A DNA stretch of 64,000 nucleotides from Magnaporthiopsis rhizophila. Its lineage: Eukaryota; Ascomycota; Sordariomycetes; Magnaporthales; Magnaporthaceae. The position numbers were made by a program, and so were the translations under genes. The notes under the pieces were generated by a model. It had not been told where the DNA came from, did not search any database, and saw nothing but the letters and a program-made list of their open reading frames with translations. The stretch is taken from positions 334,360 to 398,359 of the forward strand of contig PYSS01000013.1 in NCBI GenBank assembly GCA_003049465.1. Reading direction: 5' to 3'. Below, piece after piece: positions 34,312 to 45,359 of the stretch (position 1 is its first letter; every line of letters starts with the position of its first letter).

Positions 34312-35966
34312 ATGCCGATCCTCCGCCTCCACGTCTGGGGCCCGGCTTTTGGTCTTGCCTCCATCGATGCCGAGTGTCTGGCCGCCATCGCATATCTGAG
34401 CCATGTCGCCGGGCCAGGCGACTATGAGCTCGTCGCCTCAAGTCCCTCGGCCGTGCCAACGAGTAAGTGGCAACCCCTGGGACACGTCTGCCTGTTGGTG
34501 CCGTGCCCAGGCGCTGCGACCACCCCTTCATCCCAAAGTAGCTGGTGTTTCCCCGCTGCTGATCGCCAATACCCTATTCTACAAAGCCCTCCGCCCCGCT
34601 ATACAAGCTCTGCGGGGCTTCATCGCCGTGCTGGCCTGTTGCTGAACAACCTTAACTAGACCATCTCCCGGCCGTCCACAACACTCTTTCCGGCGAATGG
34701 GCATCTGGCTTCCAGGGTGTCCTGGGCCTGATCCACGCCACCACCACTACTGTTGAAACCGGAGGCCGCGGCCCTCGGGCTGGCCACCGGTGGCCAAGCC
34801 TCGATAGCCGGCTGAATCTGCCCCCCGCGGCTGTGGCTGACTCGACCGCCCACTGCGTCTTCCTGACTGCGCACGCGGCGCCCCTTCTGGCCCTCTCACT
34901 TTACGTCTCGTCTGCGAATTGGTCCGGCGCCACCCGTCCGGCCATCAGCCAGGTTCTGCCCTTCCCCCTCGGCTGGACCGAGGGTCCAGCCCGGCGCCGC
35001 GCCATGTCTAGACGCGCCGAGCACCTGGACTTCTCCCACCTCGACACGGACCGCGATGCAGCCGATCCCGACGACACATCCATGGACGCGGCGGCAGCGC
35101 ACAGCTTCATTCCCGCCAGTCTTCAGCCCTCACGCGGTCGTGGGGGCGTCTCTTCCTCCATGACCCCCGAGGCCAAGGCCCGCTTTCGGCTCGAAGCTGC
35201 CGCGGCCTCGGTGCTCGACGTCCTGAGCGCCTGTCTGGGCACTGGTGCCGATGCGGCGCCGGGTCTCGGCGAGGGCTGGCTGCAGGGCCCCTGGGCTCAT
35301 CATCAAGATCAGGATGAAGGTTGTAGTGGCAGTGGCGGTGGAGGCCGGCCGCCGTCGTCCTTTGAGTGTCTTGCGTTCGGCTACCTGGGCCTCATGGCGG
35401 TCCCCACGCTTCCGCGCCCGTGGCTCCGCGAGGTCATCGGCCAAAAGCACGCCGACCTGGCAGCGTTTGTCGATGACGCGCGTGCCGCCTGGTTCTCGGT
35501 CGAGCCGAGCCAACTCCCCTGGGCATCCGATGAGCCAGCCTCGTTTTACTCCTTCTCCTCGTCATCGCCGAAGTCGCTGATAGGTGTTGCAGCGCGGCTC
35601 ACAGCCGGCTGCATGGCTTCCCTTCCTGGCGGGATGGGGACTCAGTGGTCCGCGTGGAGGCGGGAACGGCAGCACCTGGAGGCCCATGAGGGCAGCAGAA
35701 GGAAAAAGGACCTCGTCGCCAATGGCGGTGATAGGTCACTGACGCCGCCGCTGCGTGGCCGGTCCGAGTTCGTCACCACGGTCTACACGAGCCTCTTGGG
35801 CGTGTCCATGGCCACGGTTGCGACGCTCGTCTACCGCAGCCTGCAGCCGTTTGGCGCGCCGACGCACCGCTTCGACGGCGGCGGGGTACATGCGGGTCTC
35901 TGGGCGTTTGGGGCTGCCGGCGCGGCTTTGGGGCTCGCGGCGGATGCGCTGGACGAGCGGGGATGA
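34312..35966 (+). CDS. Sam37/metaxin-type subunit of the mitochondrial SAM (TOB) complex
   Basis: Peripheral or membrane-anchored subunit of the outer-membrane sorting and assembly machinery that inserts beta-barrel proteins. Exons 34312-34462 and 34660-35966 (intron 197 bp, GTAAGT...CTAG), 1,458 nt, 485 aa, in frame; the join gives PT|NHLPAVHNTLSGEWASGF. Hallmarks: N-terminal LHVWGPAFGLASIDAECL (thioredoxin-like metaxin N domain), LSLYVSSANWSGATRPAIS and VLPFPLGW in the middle, and a C-terminal hydrophobic anchor (TTVYTSLLGVSMATVATLVY) before the tail. The start at 34312 is chosen because the family begins right before LHVWGP; in-frame upstream sequence is not protein-like. A Gly/Ser-rich insert near residue 210 is probably disordered. 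Confidence 0.9.
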
Positions 35967-36808
35967 GGCGGATTGGTTTACGGGGGTACCCTCGCGCCAG
36001 TATGCAACGTTGCCTCCAACAATATCATGCTACTTGTAATCGTATCTGCATATCCGTATCAGGTCGTCCCATAGATTCCACCACGTGGTCTGGACGATCA
36101 CATCCAACGGATTCTGCAGTTTGTGGGTGGCAGGATGAATGAAGGAATATGCAGAGGACTCATTTCTTAGGTGCGTCGTATATTGTCCTTGTGAGGTAAT
36201 GGTTTTCTCTAAAGCTAGGAAATCTTCTGTCACTTTTCCTGTTGGTTCTAAATTGAAGCTCAAAGCATACAGAGTCCTAAGCTCTCATGGTGTAATCCTT
36301 TTTTGCCCGCTCGGTTCTAGCCAAAGCATGTGGTCTTTAACCCATCACCATGGTCTGCGGATCGCTTCTCGTAAATGTCGTGTCTACATGCACGGTATAA
36401 CTCACTTGGTCACATATATTCTTTGTAACAGGCCAGGGCGGATGTTTCTTCCTACCGTCCCTTCTCTTTCTCTGCTGCGAATTTCTTCTCTCCTCCCTCT
36501 TCAATGTCGGCACACTCTCCCCGCGTACAAGGCGATTTAACAAGCCTACCCGCTCGGCATCTTCAGCCGCCCTCCTCCCTCGCCTTGTCCCACAGCCGGG
36601 GCCGTGCGTGCGATATCAAGCTCTGCTCGCCGCCGGCGGTGGGGCTGGCGATCGGGCTGGCCGGGTACGAGCAGACCGCCGGGGTCGCCGGCAGCCCCTG
36701 GAGCTGGAGCGGGATGGAGGTCGAAGACGACGGGGTGAGAGCGGCGCACCCGCCGCCGGCGCTCGGCTGCGTGCTGGACGAACTGGAGGAGGGGCCTTCG
36801 TCGCCCCA
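35967..36808. other. Convergent spacer SAM37 / membrane protein
   Basis: Holds 3' regions of both neighbours. A long reverse frame down to 36546 is the wrong-frame run-on caused by the 4-bp duplication in the membrane-protein gene, not a real extension. Nothing else seen. Confidence 0.5.
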
Positions 36809-38121
36809 CTACCAGTGTTCGAAGTAGTCGCTTGGTGGCTGGTTGGCAATGGCGTTGTTGGGTGGTCGCGGCCGTTTTCCCCGGTCGAGCACGATGCGGC
36901 AGATCAGGTCGGCTAGGTTCATCTCGATCGATGTAGAGCTTGATCATGTATGCCGTTGGCTGGAAGAGCATGTACCTGTATAAGAGAGTTTAATGGGGGT
37001 CGGGGGTTTGATATGTGTAGGTGCCTATGCATGGGTGACAGAAACCTACATCCAGCCGTCTTGGACGGACATTACTCCAATGTTGATGGCCTATAGGAGA
37101 CGGTTGACCATGTTAGATCTCCCGCTCCCCAAGGCTGTTGGCAGAGATGCTAGGGGGGTTCCGGTCATCTTACATCGAGAGAGACTGATACAAAGACGGC
37201 GATCAGGTTGAAGCGGAATAGCGTCGTGTACTTGGTGAGCCCGTAGTCGGTGAGGGTGGACTTGACCAGCCACAAGAAATAAAAGTTTAGCCCCGTGACT
37301 AGGACCAGGATCAAGACCTTCTCGATGCGGTCCCAGACGTTGTTGGAGGGAATGAACGTGGGCGAGATTTGCGGGCGCGCCGGGATCCAGACGATAAAGG
37401 CGTTGATACAGATGGCCATGAGCGCCAACGTCGTCCCCCACTTGAACCTGGCAATCTTGCGCCGGTCAATCATCAGGAGCGAGATGCGCTTGATCGGGAT
37501 CTGGGCTATTAACTGCACCTGTTCTCTCTCGAGTGTTTCCGCCTGGTCAGCTTGGGGGTTTCCAGAGACAGGGACAGGTGTGCACGACTTCCAACGCAGC
37601 TTACCTCGAGGACGAAGAGGCAGACTGGACAAAAGTCAGTGGGCTGTGTGAGCCATGGGCTGACATTCTGTCACGGGAATGCCGTGCATACTTAGCGTAA
37701 AAAATAGCCAGCAGCTCTGATAATCAAATCGGGGTTTGGCAAGTTGACCAGTAAGAGAGGACTTTGCCAGCAAAACAAAGCGTGGGTGAACAAGAAAAAA
37801 ATGAAAGAAAACCGGCCTTCTAACGCAGCAGAGGTGAAAACCTACGTACCCACCTGGGCTGCATTCGCCCGTGACAAACAGCCAGCCCAAGACGGCCATC
37901 AGCATGTTGACCAGCCGGTCCAGCCAGATCATGACGGGGTACGTGCTAGACCTGCCCCCGCGCTGCTTCCGCTGGAGGACCTTGTAGGTCTGCCCGGCGG
38001 CCTTGGAGGCTGTCAGGATGGTGACGGCCGTGAAGAAGCCCATGAGGAACACGGCAATGCTGAGCATCTGCGGGCTGGCCGGTGCAACATGGTACCATGG
38101 CGGGACCAGGAGGCCTGCCAT
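36809..38121 (-). CDS. Fungal multi-pass membrane protein, C-terminus frame-broken by a 4-bp duplication
   Basis: Function unknown; it resembles a family of fungal integral membrane proteins. Proposed exons: 38121-37854, 37716-37692, 37624-37605, 37505-37174, 37090-37050, 36975-36809. Introns at 37173-37091 and 37049-36976 are solid (SLD|AINIGVMSVQDGW and W|MYMLFQPTAYMIKLYI); the 25- and 20-nt micro-exons are proposed because they keep frame. Hydrophobic helices appear at LSIAVFLMGFFTAVTIL, WLDRLVNMLMAVLGWLF, TLALMAICINAFIVWIP and VLILVLVTGLNFYFLWL. Near 36930 the sequence reads ATCGATCGAG where ATCGAG would give the family-like KLYIEMNLADLICRIV and end at PSDYFEHW and TAG 36809. As written, the frame instead runs into an Arg-rich 100-residue tail ending at 36546. 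Without the extra 4 bp the model is 849 nt, 282 aa. Confidence 0.65.
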
Positions 38122-39824
38122 TTGCTCGATGAGCGCGGGTGAGCGGGCGCGCGGCGCGCACCGCCGGTCGACGGTGGCCGAGCTATGGCGTCCGAGTCTC
38201 CCGCGCGGCGCCTTTTTGTGACTGTCGCATTCGTTCTCGGCTGTGTTGGTCTTTTTCGATTGTCTGTGGGCTGCAGTTTGTTCTGGGTTCTCCCACCTCT
38301 ATCCTGGTTTTACCCTGTCCGAAGCGAGCGTCAAGGAGATTTGGATGTCGGTAGCCGGGCTTCACGCGGGTGGTGCGGATGTTGAAGATAAGTGAGGGAA
38401 AGGAACATGGCGGCGGCGGCGGCGGCATGGCGCTGCCGCTCCGGGACGCCGGCGGGAAGGATAGGGAAAGGGAACAAGCATGGTGGACAGGGGGCACGCT
38501 GGGCGACTGGGAGGCTGTTGGGAGAGTCTCTGTGTCGTAGAAACTAAGTTAAGCGATACATAAAGAACGTTCTGCCTTGGGGAAGCAGAGAGGGATGAGC
38601 CCGGGCCAAGAGGATGCCGAAAGGGTTGAGGCCGACCCACGCCACTAGGGTTTGGAGACTTTCTTTTCTTGGCAGGTAGGCGGTGCGGCAACAGTGACAG
38701 GCGGGCCGGACCAACTCTGGGCTCGCTCAATATGCTTGGTGAAAAGGAGTTCAATTTTCGTATCTTGACGCGAGGAAACTTCTCGGGGGAAGGATCGGAG
38801 GCAACTGACGATCGGGTGTTTGTGATCGAAAGTGAACATTCACCAGCCATTAGACGTTGGAAAGTACACCCTTCCAGAACCATAAACGTTAGATCCGGTC
38901 GTACTCAAGATCTGGCATTGTAAAGAAGAACCTTATTCCAGTGTTCGGATGAAAAGCGGTAGATCTAACGTTTATGATCCTGGAAGGGTGTAGCCTTAAG
39001 GTTTGGCTACGGTGGGCCCAGCCGTGCGGGCTTGGGGATGCGGGAGGTGGCGAGCAGCAGTTTTATTTCGGTTCTTTCAGCTCAGGGTATCACAACCTCG
39101 CATCAAGCTGTGGCCGTTGAAGAAATTGATATCACGGGAGCTCTTTGCGCTCGCCATTTGTTTTGACCACCCCTGGATTGGGACGCAGCCGGCGTTGGCG
39201 ACTCATCCCACATCGAAGAATGTCACAGATACAGGTTTTGATCTTTATCAAGAGTAGGTGGCAGGCAGAACGGAGCGTGGGTTGAGATGCTGACTCGACT
39301 GAATGGAAGGTCGGCCACGGCAATCTCGGCGGAGTCTTCGTCTTGACGAATACCGTTTTACTGGGAAGGAGGATAATTGATCCAACTCCTTTGGGAGTGG
39401 CTGGATACGACCCTGCCAGCGAAAGCTCTCCCGTTGGCCCACATGCTTTTTGTCGATTGAGTCAATGGCGAGGCCCATGGTTCACGAGCAGTGCGCCGAA
39501 TGACAGAAGTGGGGAAAAGGTTGTTTTTGCATATTCAAAGTACAAAATGCTACCTAAACCCCTGGCTGATCCCTCTGTTTAAGCCACCGCTCCAAACAGA
39601 GGCTCCAACGACCTATGTACAGATGTCCAGCCAAAGCCGCCCTTGCTGCACCCGCAGGGAAACAAAAAACCATATACATCGAAAGGGGAAAAAAAAATAT
39701 AAACACGAAGCGGGAGAAACAGCGCGTTTATGCAACACAGACCCTACACCACACACATACACACCCCTTTGAGGGCGTTGGGACGCCTTGCCCGAAAGTG
39801 TGCGCGTGCGAGCGAGCGAGCCGT
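38122..39824. other. Intergenic with a MITE-like element
   Basis: Upstream of the membrane-protein gene and downstream of the secreted protein gene. Apart from the inverted-repeat element listed separately, I see no gene; the 173-codon reverse frame at 38362-38883 has no recognisable features. Confidence 0.5.
38865..38992. mobile_element. 128-bp MITE-like element with 31-bp terminal inverted repeats
   Basis: Left arm TACACCCTTCCAGAACC... (38865-38895) and right arm ...GGTTCC-like GATCCTGGAAGGGTGTA (38962-38992) are inverted copies with two mismatches over about 31 bp. Outer ends are TA on both sides, fitting the TA target duplication of Tc1/mariner-type elements with CACCCTTCCAG termini. The about 66-bp interior has no coding capacity, so it would be non-autonomous. 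A related end occurs at 20701-20724. Confidence 0.7.
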
Positions 39825-40427
39825 TTAGCAGGCGAGGCTGGGCTTGGTCTTCTTGGTGCCCTTGGTGAAGGAGCACGAGGCCAGGTGCATGGTGGCCAGG
39901 TTGATGTAGCCGCCGTCGCCGGTGCTGGAAAAGGTGTTGCCGGCCTCGAGGTAGAAGCAGTCGTAGTTGGTGTGCAGGGAGCCCTTCTTGAGCTCGACGC
40001 TGGTCTTGCCGATGGCGCTGGCGTCGCCGTTCTTGAGCGTGTAGCCGACGTTGTTGCAGATGGCGGCCGCGTACTTCTTGGGGTCCGGGTTCTCGGCCCA
40101 CATCTGCTCGACCGTGGCCTTGGTGAACTGCTCGCGCGCCTTCGTCCAGTTGGAGATATCCTTGATCAACGTGATGGCGGCCTCGATGGCCTGGCGGGCA
40201 ACCTCGGTGCCGATATCCTTGGCGGCCTGGGTGACCAGGCCGCTGATGGCCTGGCGCTTCTCGATCTGCGCCCCGGCCTCCTCGTCGGCGACCAGGGTGG
40301 CCACGATGGGGGCGGAAGCGTCGGCGCGGGCGACCAGCTCCGAGGTCTGGATGTCACCCTCGACGGGAAGGTTGGTGGGGGCCGCGAAGACGGGCAGGGC
40401 AAAGAGGACGACGTTCTTGAACTGCAT
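39825..40427 (-). CDS. Secreted protein with Kex2 site, resembling DUF7888
   Basis: Single-exon gene, 200 aa. It begins with a signal peptide (MQFKNVVLFALPVFA, cut before AP), a propeptide-like stretch, and a dibasic KR at about residue 57-58 that would release QAISGLVTQAAKD. The mature part carries a helix with SNWTKAREQFTKATVEQMWA, then AAICNNVGYTL, KGSLHTNYDCFYLEAGN, GGYINLATMHLASCSF and a terminal C. Cysteine spacing and the NWxxAREAFT...NYDCxY pattern fit a fungal secreted family I recall as DUF7888, several members of which are small secreted proteins of plant-associated fungi; biochemical role unknown. TATA box on the same strand at 40676-40682. Codon usage matches neighbouring genes. 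Confidence 0.8.
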   Translation of the reverse strand: MQFKNVVLFALPVFAAPTNLPVEGDIQTSELVARADASAPIVATLVADEEAGAQIEKRQAISGLVTQAAKDIGTEVARQAIEAAITLIKDISNWTKAREQFTKATVEQMWAENPDPKKYAAAICNNVGYTLKNGDASAIGKTSVELKKGSLHTNYDCFYLEAGNTFSSTGDGGYINLATMHLASCSFTKGTKKTKPSLAC

Positions 40428-40675
40428 GTTGACGGTGGTTTTTTCTTTTTGCTGATCGAAGTGATAAGGTAAAAGAGGGACAGAAAAGATAGTCGGTCGG
40501 ACGAGCGATGGCTTTCAGTCGTACGAGGTCAAAGAGTGTGAGTGAAGGAATGGTAAACAGAGGTCTAAGGGAGAGAACAGTAAGGAGAAGACTGTAGGAA
40601 AATTTGAAAGGAACTGATGAGGGATGGGGAGAGAAAGAGAGAATTAGCAAGACGAAGGGAGTGCGATCTTGTCTA

Positions 40676-40682
40676 CTTTATA
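40676..40682 (-). promoter_or_regulatory. TATA box of the DUF7888-like gene
   Basis: TATAAAG about 250 bp upstream of ATG 40427; the sense leader between is pyrimidine-rich. Confidence 0.5.
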
Positions 40683-42612
40683 CTAATCCGACGTGGAGTG
40701 TAGCACTCGATCGTGTCTTCGGGCGTCGGCACGTCACCTCTTGGCACTGGGAAGATCCGGATTTGCGGCTCCAGGGGGGCCCCTGTCGGCTGTCGGTCCG
40801 CGTTGACGCAACGTTGATCACGACTAAACCCCGACAACTGCTAGTGTATGTTTAGTGGGGGTAGTTGCCCTAGGAGTTGCCGCGGGACTGAGGTCCCGTG
40901 TCACAGCTTCTTGACAAGCGAAGAAAGGATAATTTCAGGGGCAAAATATCCACACACGACGCCGTCCCAGCCGAGAGCGGGCCGGCCGCCATGGCGTCGT
41001 CGGGAGACAGTTGAAAGACTGGCAACAGCCTGACCGCCCTCTCTCCACTAGCCGCGCTGGTGCGGTCGAGCCAAGAAGTGCCGAGCGGTGGGCCAACGAC
41101 TTCAAACATGGAAAACACGGGTTGGCTGGCCGCGTCGACGTAGGTTGCTATTTCCATATTCATGCGAAACGCAGCCTTGTGGGGACGATCGGGTAGATCG
41201 GATCCAGGACTGCCCAATCAGGACACGGGTTTCTGTCTTGGTGCCCAAGCCAAGTGCGACAAGCCCCTCTTGCTCTCAGCCTTGCCCCGCTCTTGGAAGG
41301 GGTAGGTACCATGTAATTGGGCCCAATTAGCCCCAATTAGGTGGGACAGGTCCCTGGGATTTGGCGGGGTTGTGCCGAGACCATGTTTATGCTCGCTTCA
41401 ACTTTTGGCGCGTCGCCAGCGAGAGTGAAAGCAAGGTTCGACCTGCGAAAACGGAGCTGCGAAAAGGGAGCCCCCGTGTTGGGCTGTGACTTCGCCCTGG
41501 CAAGCTTCTTGGCGTCACTATCCGCCGGTACCTGCCGTCACTGTAGATCATCCGGCCCAACGTAGGTAGGTAATCGGCAATCTTGTGCCGACTCTTTTGT
41601 CAAGAGACAGGTCGCGGCCTCTTGGCACCGCAGGGTTGGGTCGTCGCCTGGGTCGCTCGGTGGCTGTGGCGCAACGGATAACGGGCGAACGACATGGGCT
41701 CGCATTAACCTCTTACCAAATACGAATAACTCTAACACAGTGAACCCGCAGCGCGCGATAAGATATTCTCCCTGATCGGAAGCCGGTTCGCAATTGTTGC
41801 CACTCCGCCGACGGGTCTGGTCGATGGTGACTATTGGCGGAATGGATAACCGGGCAAGGACATCCACAAAATTCCTAAAATAGAATCCTCACTGATGATG
41901 GCGAAGCTGTGGGTTGCCGACATTACTACCCGTGCGGCAAACGTCTTCCACCGCCTCGAGTGTCTGTTCCATCTTTTTGTCTAGGCCCTTTCCGCCAGCA
42001 AGACGGAGCGAGTCACCAAAAGCTGTGATGGGATGAGTTTTGCGTTCGCTTGACGCCGCTTGGATTAGACTCGGCAACGTCCCATTCAACCCCTGCCTCT
42101 CTCGATCCAGGCCTGTTCCATGGCCCATCCCATCTGTGCGCAGGCCATTCGTCGGCAGAAACTGCCCGGTTTTGGGATTGCGATTGGCTGTCCGCTCATG
42201 TCTCGATTCGATAAGCCGGCTTTCCCGAGCGTCTACCCAGGCAGCAAAGCCCGAAGCCGTCTCGTCGTGGACCAAATGACTTCTGTTCGGAACATGTAGG
42301 ACAAGAAGCAGCGGGAGCATCCTGTGTTCTCTGACTCCTACTGAGTTCTACAAGCCGGCTGCCTATCTATCTACAGGTCCGGCGACCGGCTAGAGGAGCT
42401 GCAGGGCAGGAGGACCCTGATATGGATGCATGACAAGGCGCGCTGGCTGCTCAGCACCACAACGAACCCGCGGCACCACTTGGTCTTTTTTAGTATTTGT
42501 TGAGTGTCGTATCCCGTAAACCCCGGGGTTGAACGTCTCAGGGTGGCAAGCCGCTCAAAAGCTCAATGTGACACCCCAACTTTTCTTCCATCCCCAGCTT
42601 CCCAGCAGCTCG
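40683..42612. other. Intergenic; tRNA-like fragment and a doubtful ORF
   Basis: A reverse frame at 41889-42320 (143 codons, opening MLPLLLVLHVPNRSHL, later KGLDKKMEQTLEAVEDVC) could be a small hypothetical gene, but I recognise no family and see no TATA or leader; I leave it unsupported. A stretch at 41661-41683 looks like a tRNA 5' half (see findings). No other feature. Confidence 0.4.
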
Positions 42613-42918
42613 TCAAATCATCATCCCCATCACCAGTCCCGCAGCTCCGCAGACGGCCAGCGCGACGAGGCTTGCGTCGCCGCGGGTGGAGGGCCCGCCG
42701 GCCACCGGAACCGGCATCGGCCTGCTGCCGTTCGTCCTGCCCCCGCCGGGGGGCATGTCGGGCGTCTTGGCGTTCGGTTCCACCTCAATCCCGTGGCGGC
42801 GGTAGACGGGCTCGAGGCTCAGCCGTGGCTGCAGCGCGCTGGGGGACCGCGGCGTTGTCTGCGCGGCGGACGCTCCGGACGCGACCAGGAGGGCGAGAAG
42901 GGTCGGGTAGAGTTGCAT
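42613..42918 (-). CDS. Small secreted protein with GPI-like C-terminus, 101 aa
   Basis: ATG 42918 is preferred over upstream frames because it starts a clear signal peptide (MQLYPTLLALLVASGASA) with a TATA box 310 bp upstream. The mature region is short and proline/glycine-rich with no cysteine until the tail. The end (GGPSTRGDASLVALAVCGAA, then a hydrophobic run to MMI) has a small-residue region followed by a hydrophobic tail, as expected for GPI anchoring, although a plain membrane anchor is possible. About 50 residues would remain after both cleavages. No family recognised; cell-wall or surface peptide is inference. Confidence 0.6.
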   Translation of the reverse strand: MQLYPTLLALLVASGASAAQTTPRSPSALQPRLSLEPVYRRHGIEVEPNAKTPDMPPGGGRTNGSRPMPVPVAGGPSTRGDASLVALAVCGAAGLVMGMMI

Positions 42919-44241
42919 TGTGCGCGTCCGGGTAGTGGGGGGGTGTGTGTGTATGTGTATGTGCCAAGTGTCCTCCCGGTTGAAGCTCGATTCAGGCCGT
43001 GTGCGGTCAACGGAGAGGGCGATAGATGCAGCAGGACTTTCGTTTCTGGTACTGAGGTTGTCTGGGAATGAAACCGCGGCGGAGACAGTAATTGCGTCGA
43101 GTCCAGGGAATAGTACCACTGGCCAGCAGGGCGATTGCAATAACAAAAAAGCAGGAAACCCTAGACTTGTGCGAGGGTCGCAGACTGGAAACTCGCCCCG
43201 GGGTTGAGTCGAGAGAGACCGGGTTTCCTTTTATACGCTTTAGCTAGATGCCTCAGCTGACTGGCGTCTAGGCCATGACGACAGGCGGCTGGGGGGCGAA
43301 TCCCAAGCCGTCTCAAGGAGGTGTGAAGGAGCGACGTCACCGGCGCCGATGTTCAGACTCAACCACCGGCACATCACCCATGAGCCCGGTCATCCCTGTT
43401 CAAGATCTTGTGAGCAGATTTACGCATATTTAGCCTTTGAAACGTGCGCGGGATCCGCTGGTCGACCCGTGCTGGATCAACGTCACCGGCCACAGGGGAA
43501 CACCAAAACAAGCAATTGCGTAACAGACCCCCAGCCAACGAGCGGCAAGATTTACCTAAAAACACAGGCTTTTCTGGGCTGGTTACCAACTTTGTTGGGA
43601 GTGCTGATGATGAATGGCCTGTTCGTCTGGTATGCACCACCCAAGGGATTCGGGGGTTCCTGGCCGTTTGCTCGCTCTGCTCCCATCAATCTGACGGCTG
43701 AACGACGGGATATGAACCCGATGTTCTCCCGTATTGGCTCTATATTACCTTCCGAGCATTTCAAGTTATTCCGCAATCACCTTCGAAACCGGACTTCGGT
43801 AGTCGACTCCAAGTATTTGTCGCGTCGACGGGCGTCACAGTGCGTAGCCCCTTAGTACACCAGTCCCGCGAATCGGGGCTTTGGCTTGCTCGACGTCGAG
43901 CGGGGCCCTTGAAGCTTGCGGGGACCGGGTTTCCCTGTCGGGCGATCCTGCTGCTCAAGACACGGTGCCTCGGTTCATGAATCTTTTCCATTGTCGGCAC
44001 TATTTCAAAGTCCATAGGACGAAAGCAATCATCTTCGGACCGAGTACCTAGCTGCCAGGCAGTAGGGCAGAACACCGATTGTATTGAAGGAACTACACTT
44101 GGCTATACGTGCTCCGCCCGCCCCTCGGCGACAACCCTTGCTGCTGCATGGACTTGATGCAATACTATGTGTGGCCTTGTCTACAGAGCGATTGGGCTGC
44201 CTCCTCCCACACCACACCAACACCAAGACCCAGCCCGTCTT
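42919..44241. other. Intergenic, no gene seen
   Basis: Upstream region of the small GPI-like gene and 3' region of the LPMO gene. A 168-codon forward frame at 43349-43855 shows no recognisable features. Confidence 0.5.
43228..43235 (-). promoter_or_regulatory. TATA box of the GPI-like small protein gene
   Basis: TATAAAAG about 310 bp upstream of ATG 42918 on the same strand. Confidence 0.5.
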
Positions 44242-45225
44242 TTATTTCACGCACTGCGAGTACCACTCGTTGGAGACCTTGCACGATCCCTCAGCGCACC
44301 GCGTCGCACCAGTCCAGCCGTTCCCGCCGCACTGTCCCCACAAGGGCACCATGTCGCTGGGCTGGTTCGGGGCCGGGTTGTTCGGAGCCGGGTTGTTGGG
44401 GGCCGGGCTGGTGTCGGTGGTGCCGCCGTTGCCGCCGGTCCAGACGGTGTGCTTGCCGATGTTGGTGTAAGGGTACCTGGGGACGCCGTAGATGAAGAAG
44501 CGCAGGGCCGGGTCGTTGGAGTCGTAGAGTCCCGGGATCTTGACCATGGGGCCGGGCCTCCCGTTGCCGCCGTTGGTGACCTCGATCTGGGCGCACTCGT
44601 AGTAGAACTCGGTGTCGCCGCTCTGGGCGCCGTGCAAGGCGATGTGCTCGATGCGTACTAGGTACTGCCCCGACGGCGTGTCCTTAGGGATGGTGAAGTA
44701 GACCTGCGACAGGTCCCAGGTGCACCAGTCCTTGTCGTCCAGGTAGCCGCCCGTCGGGCCTCGGCAGATGATCATCTGGTGGACTGTGGTGTGCCGCCCG
44801 TCACTCATTCGTTATTCAAGGTCCTTAACAAAGAGGCGGCTTGTCTCTTTCTCACCTTTGAACCAGTCGCCGTCGCCCCTGTACTGCCGGACATCCCCGG
44901 GAGCCTTGGACATGTGGATGGTCAAGGGACCCGGGTGCCGCATGGTGGCGTAGTACCACAGCTCAAACCCGAGCCTGTCGCCGGCCTTCACCTTTGCGAC
45001 CTTAGTCTTGCCGGCGTTGGCGAAGGTGCCTGAGTTGCAGCGGAAGTCGTCGCTGGGCCGCAGGAACTGCTTGGTCGGCATGATGCCGTTGCTGTTCTCG
45101 CGGATGTACTCCCAGTCGTTGGACAGCTTCCCGCCCACGATGAGCTTGCTGAACCGGTAGTGCGCCTGGGCGACCGGTAGGGCCGCTAGGACCCAGGTGA
45201 CCAGGGACGCAAGCTTGAGCTGCAT
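44242..45225 (-). CDS. AA9 lytic polysaccharide monooxygenase with C-terminal CBM1
   Basis: Copper enzyme that oxidatively cleaves crystalline cellulose; secreted. Exons 45225-44856 and 44783-44242 (intron 72 bp, GTGAGA...ACAG) sum to 912 nt, 303 aa; the junction is DWFK|VHQMIIC. Signal peptide of 21 residues ends AQA, leaving His as mature residue 1 (HYRF), the first ligand of the copper histidine brace. The second His is in TMRHPGPL and the axial Tyr in FYYECAQI; EHIALHGA matches the conserved secondary-sphere region. A Pro/Asn repeat linker (about PAPNN repeated) leads to a CBM1 (WGQCGGNGWTG...C...C...NEWYSQC). TATA box at 45353-45359. Regioselectivity cannot be read. Confidence 0.95.
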
Positions 45226-45352
45226 CGTTTGGCCTGTATACGCAGAGGAGCTGTGGTCAGGTAGAGGCAAAGAGGCAGTTGAGTGGGGCGAGTGAGGCGC
45301 CGTGTCTGGTGAAGACATCTTCCGAGCGATGGACGAGCAGACAGACAGACGA

Positions 45353-45359
45353 CTTTATA
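45353..45359 (-). promoter_or_regulatory. TATA box of the LPMO gene
   Basis: TATAAAG 130 bp upstream of ATG 45225 on the same strand. Confidence 0.6.

Noticed and set aside
36546..36808. Arg-rich extension of the membrane protein
   Set aside because: Wrong-frame run-on after the 4-bp duplication; the alternative frame gives a family-like C-terminus.
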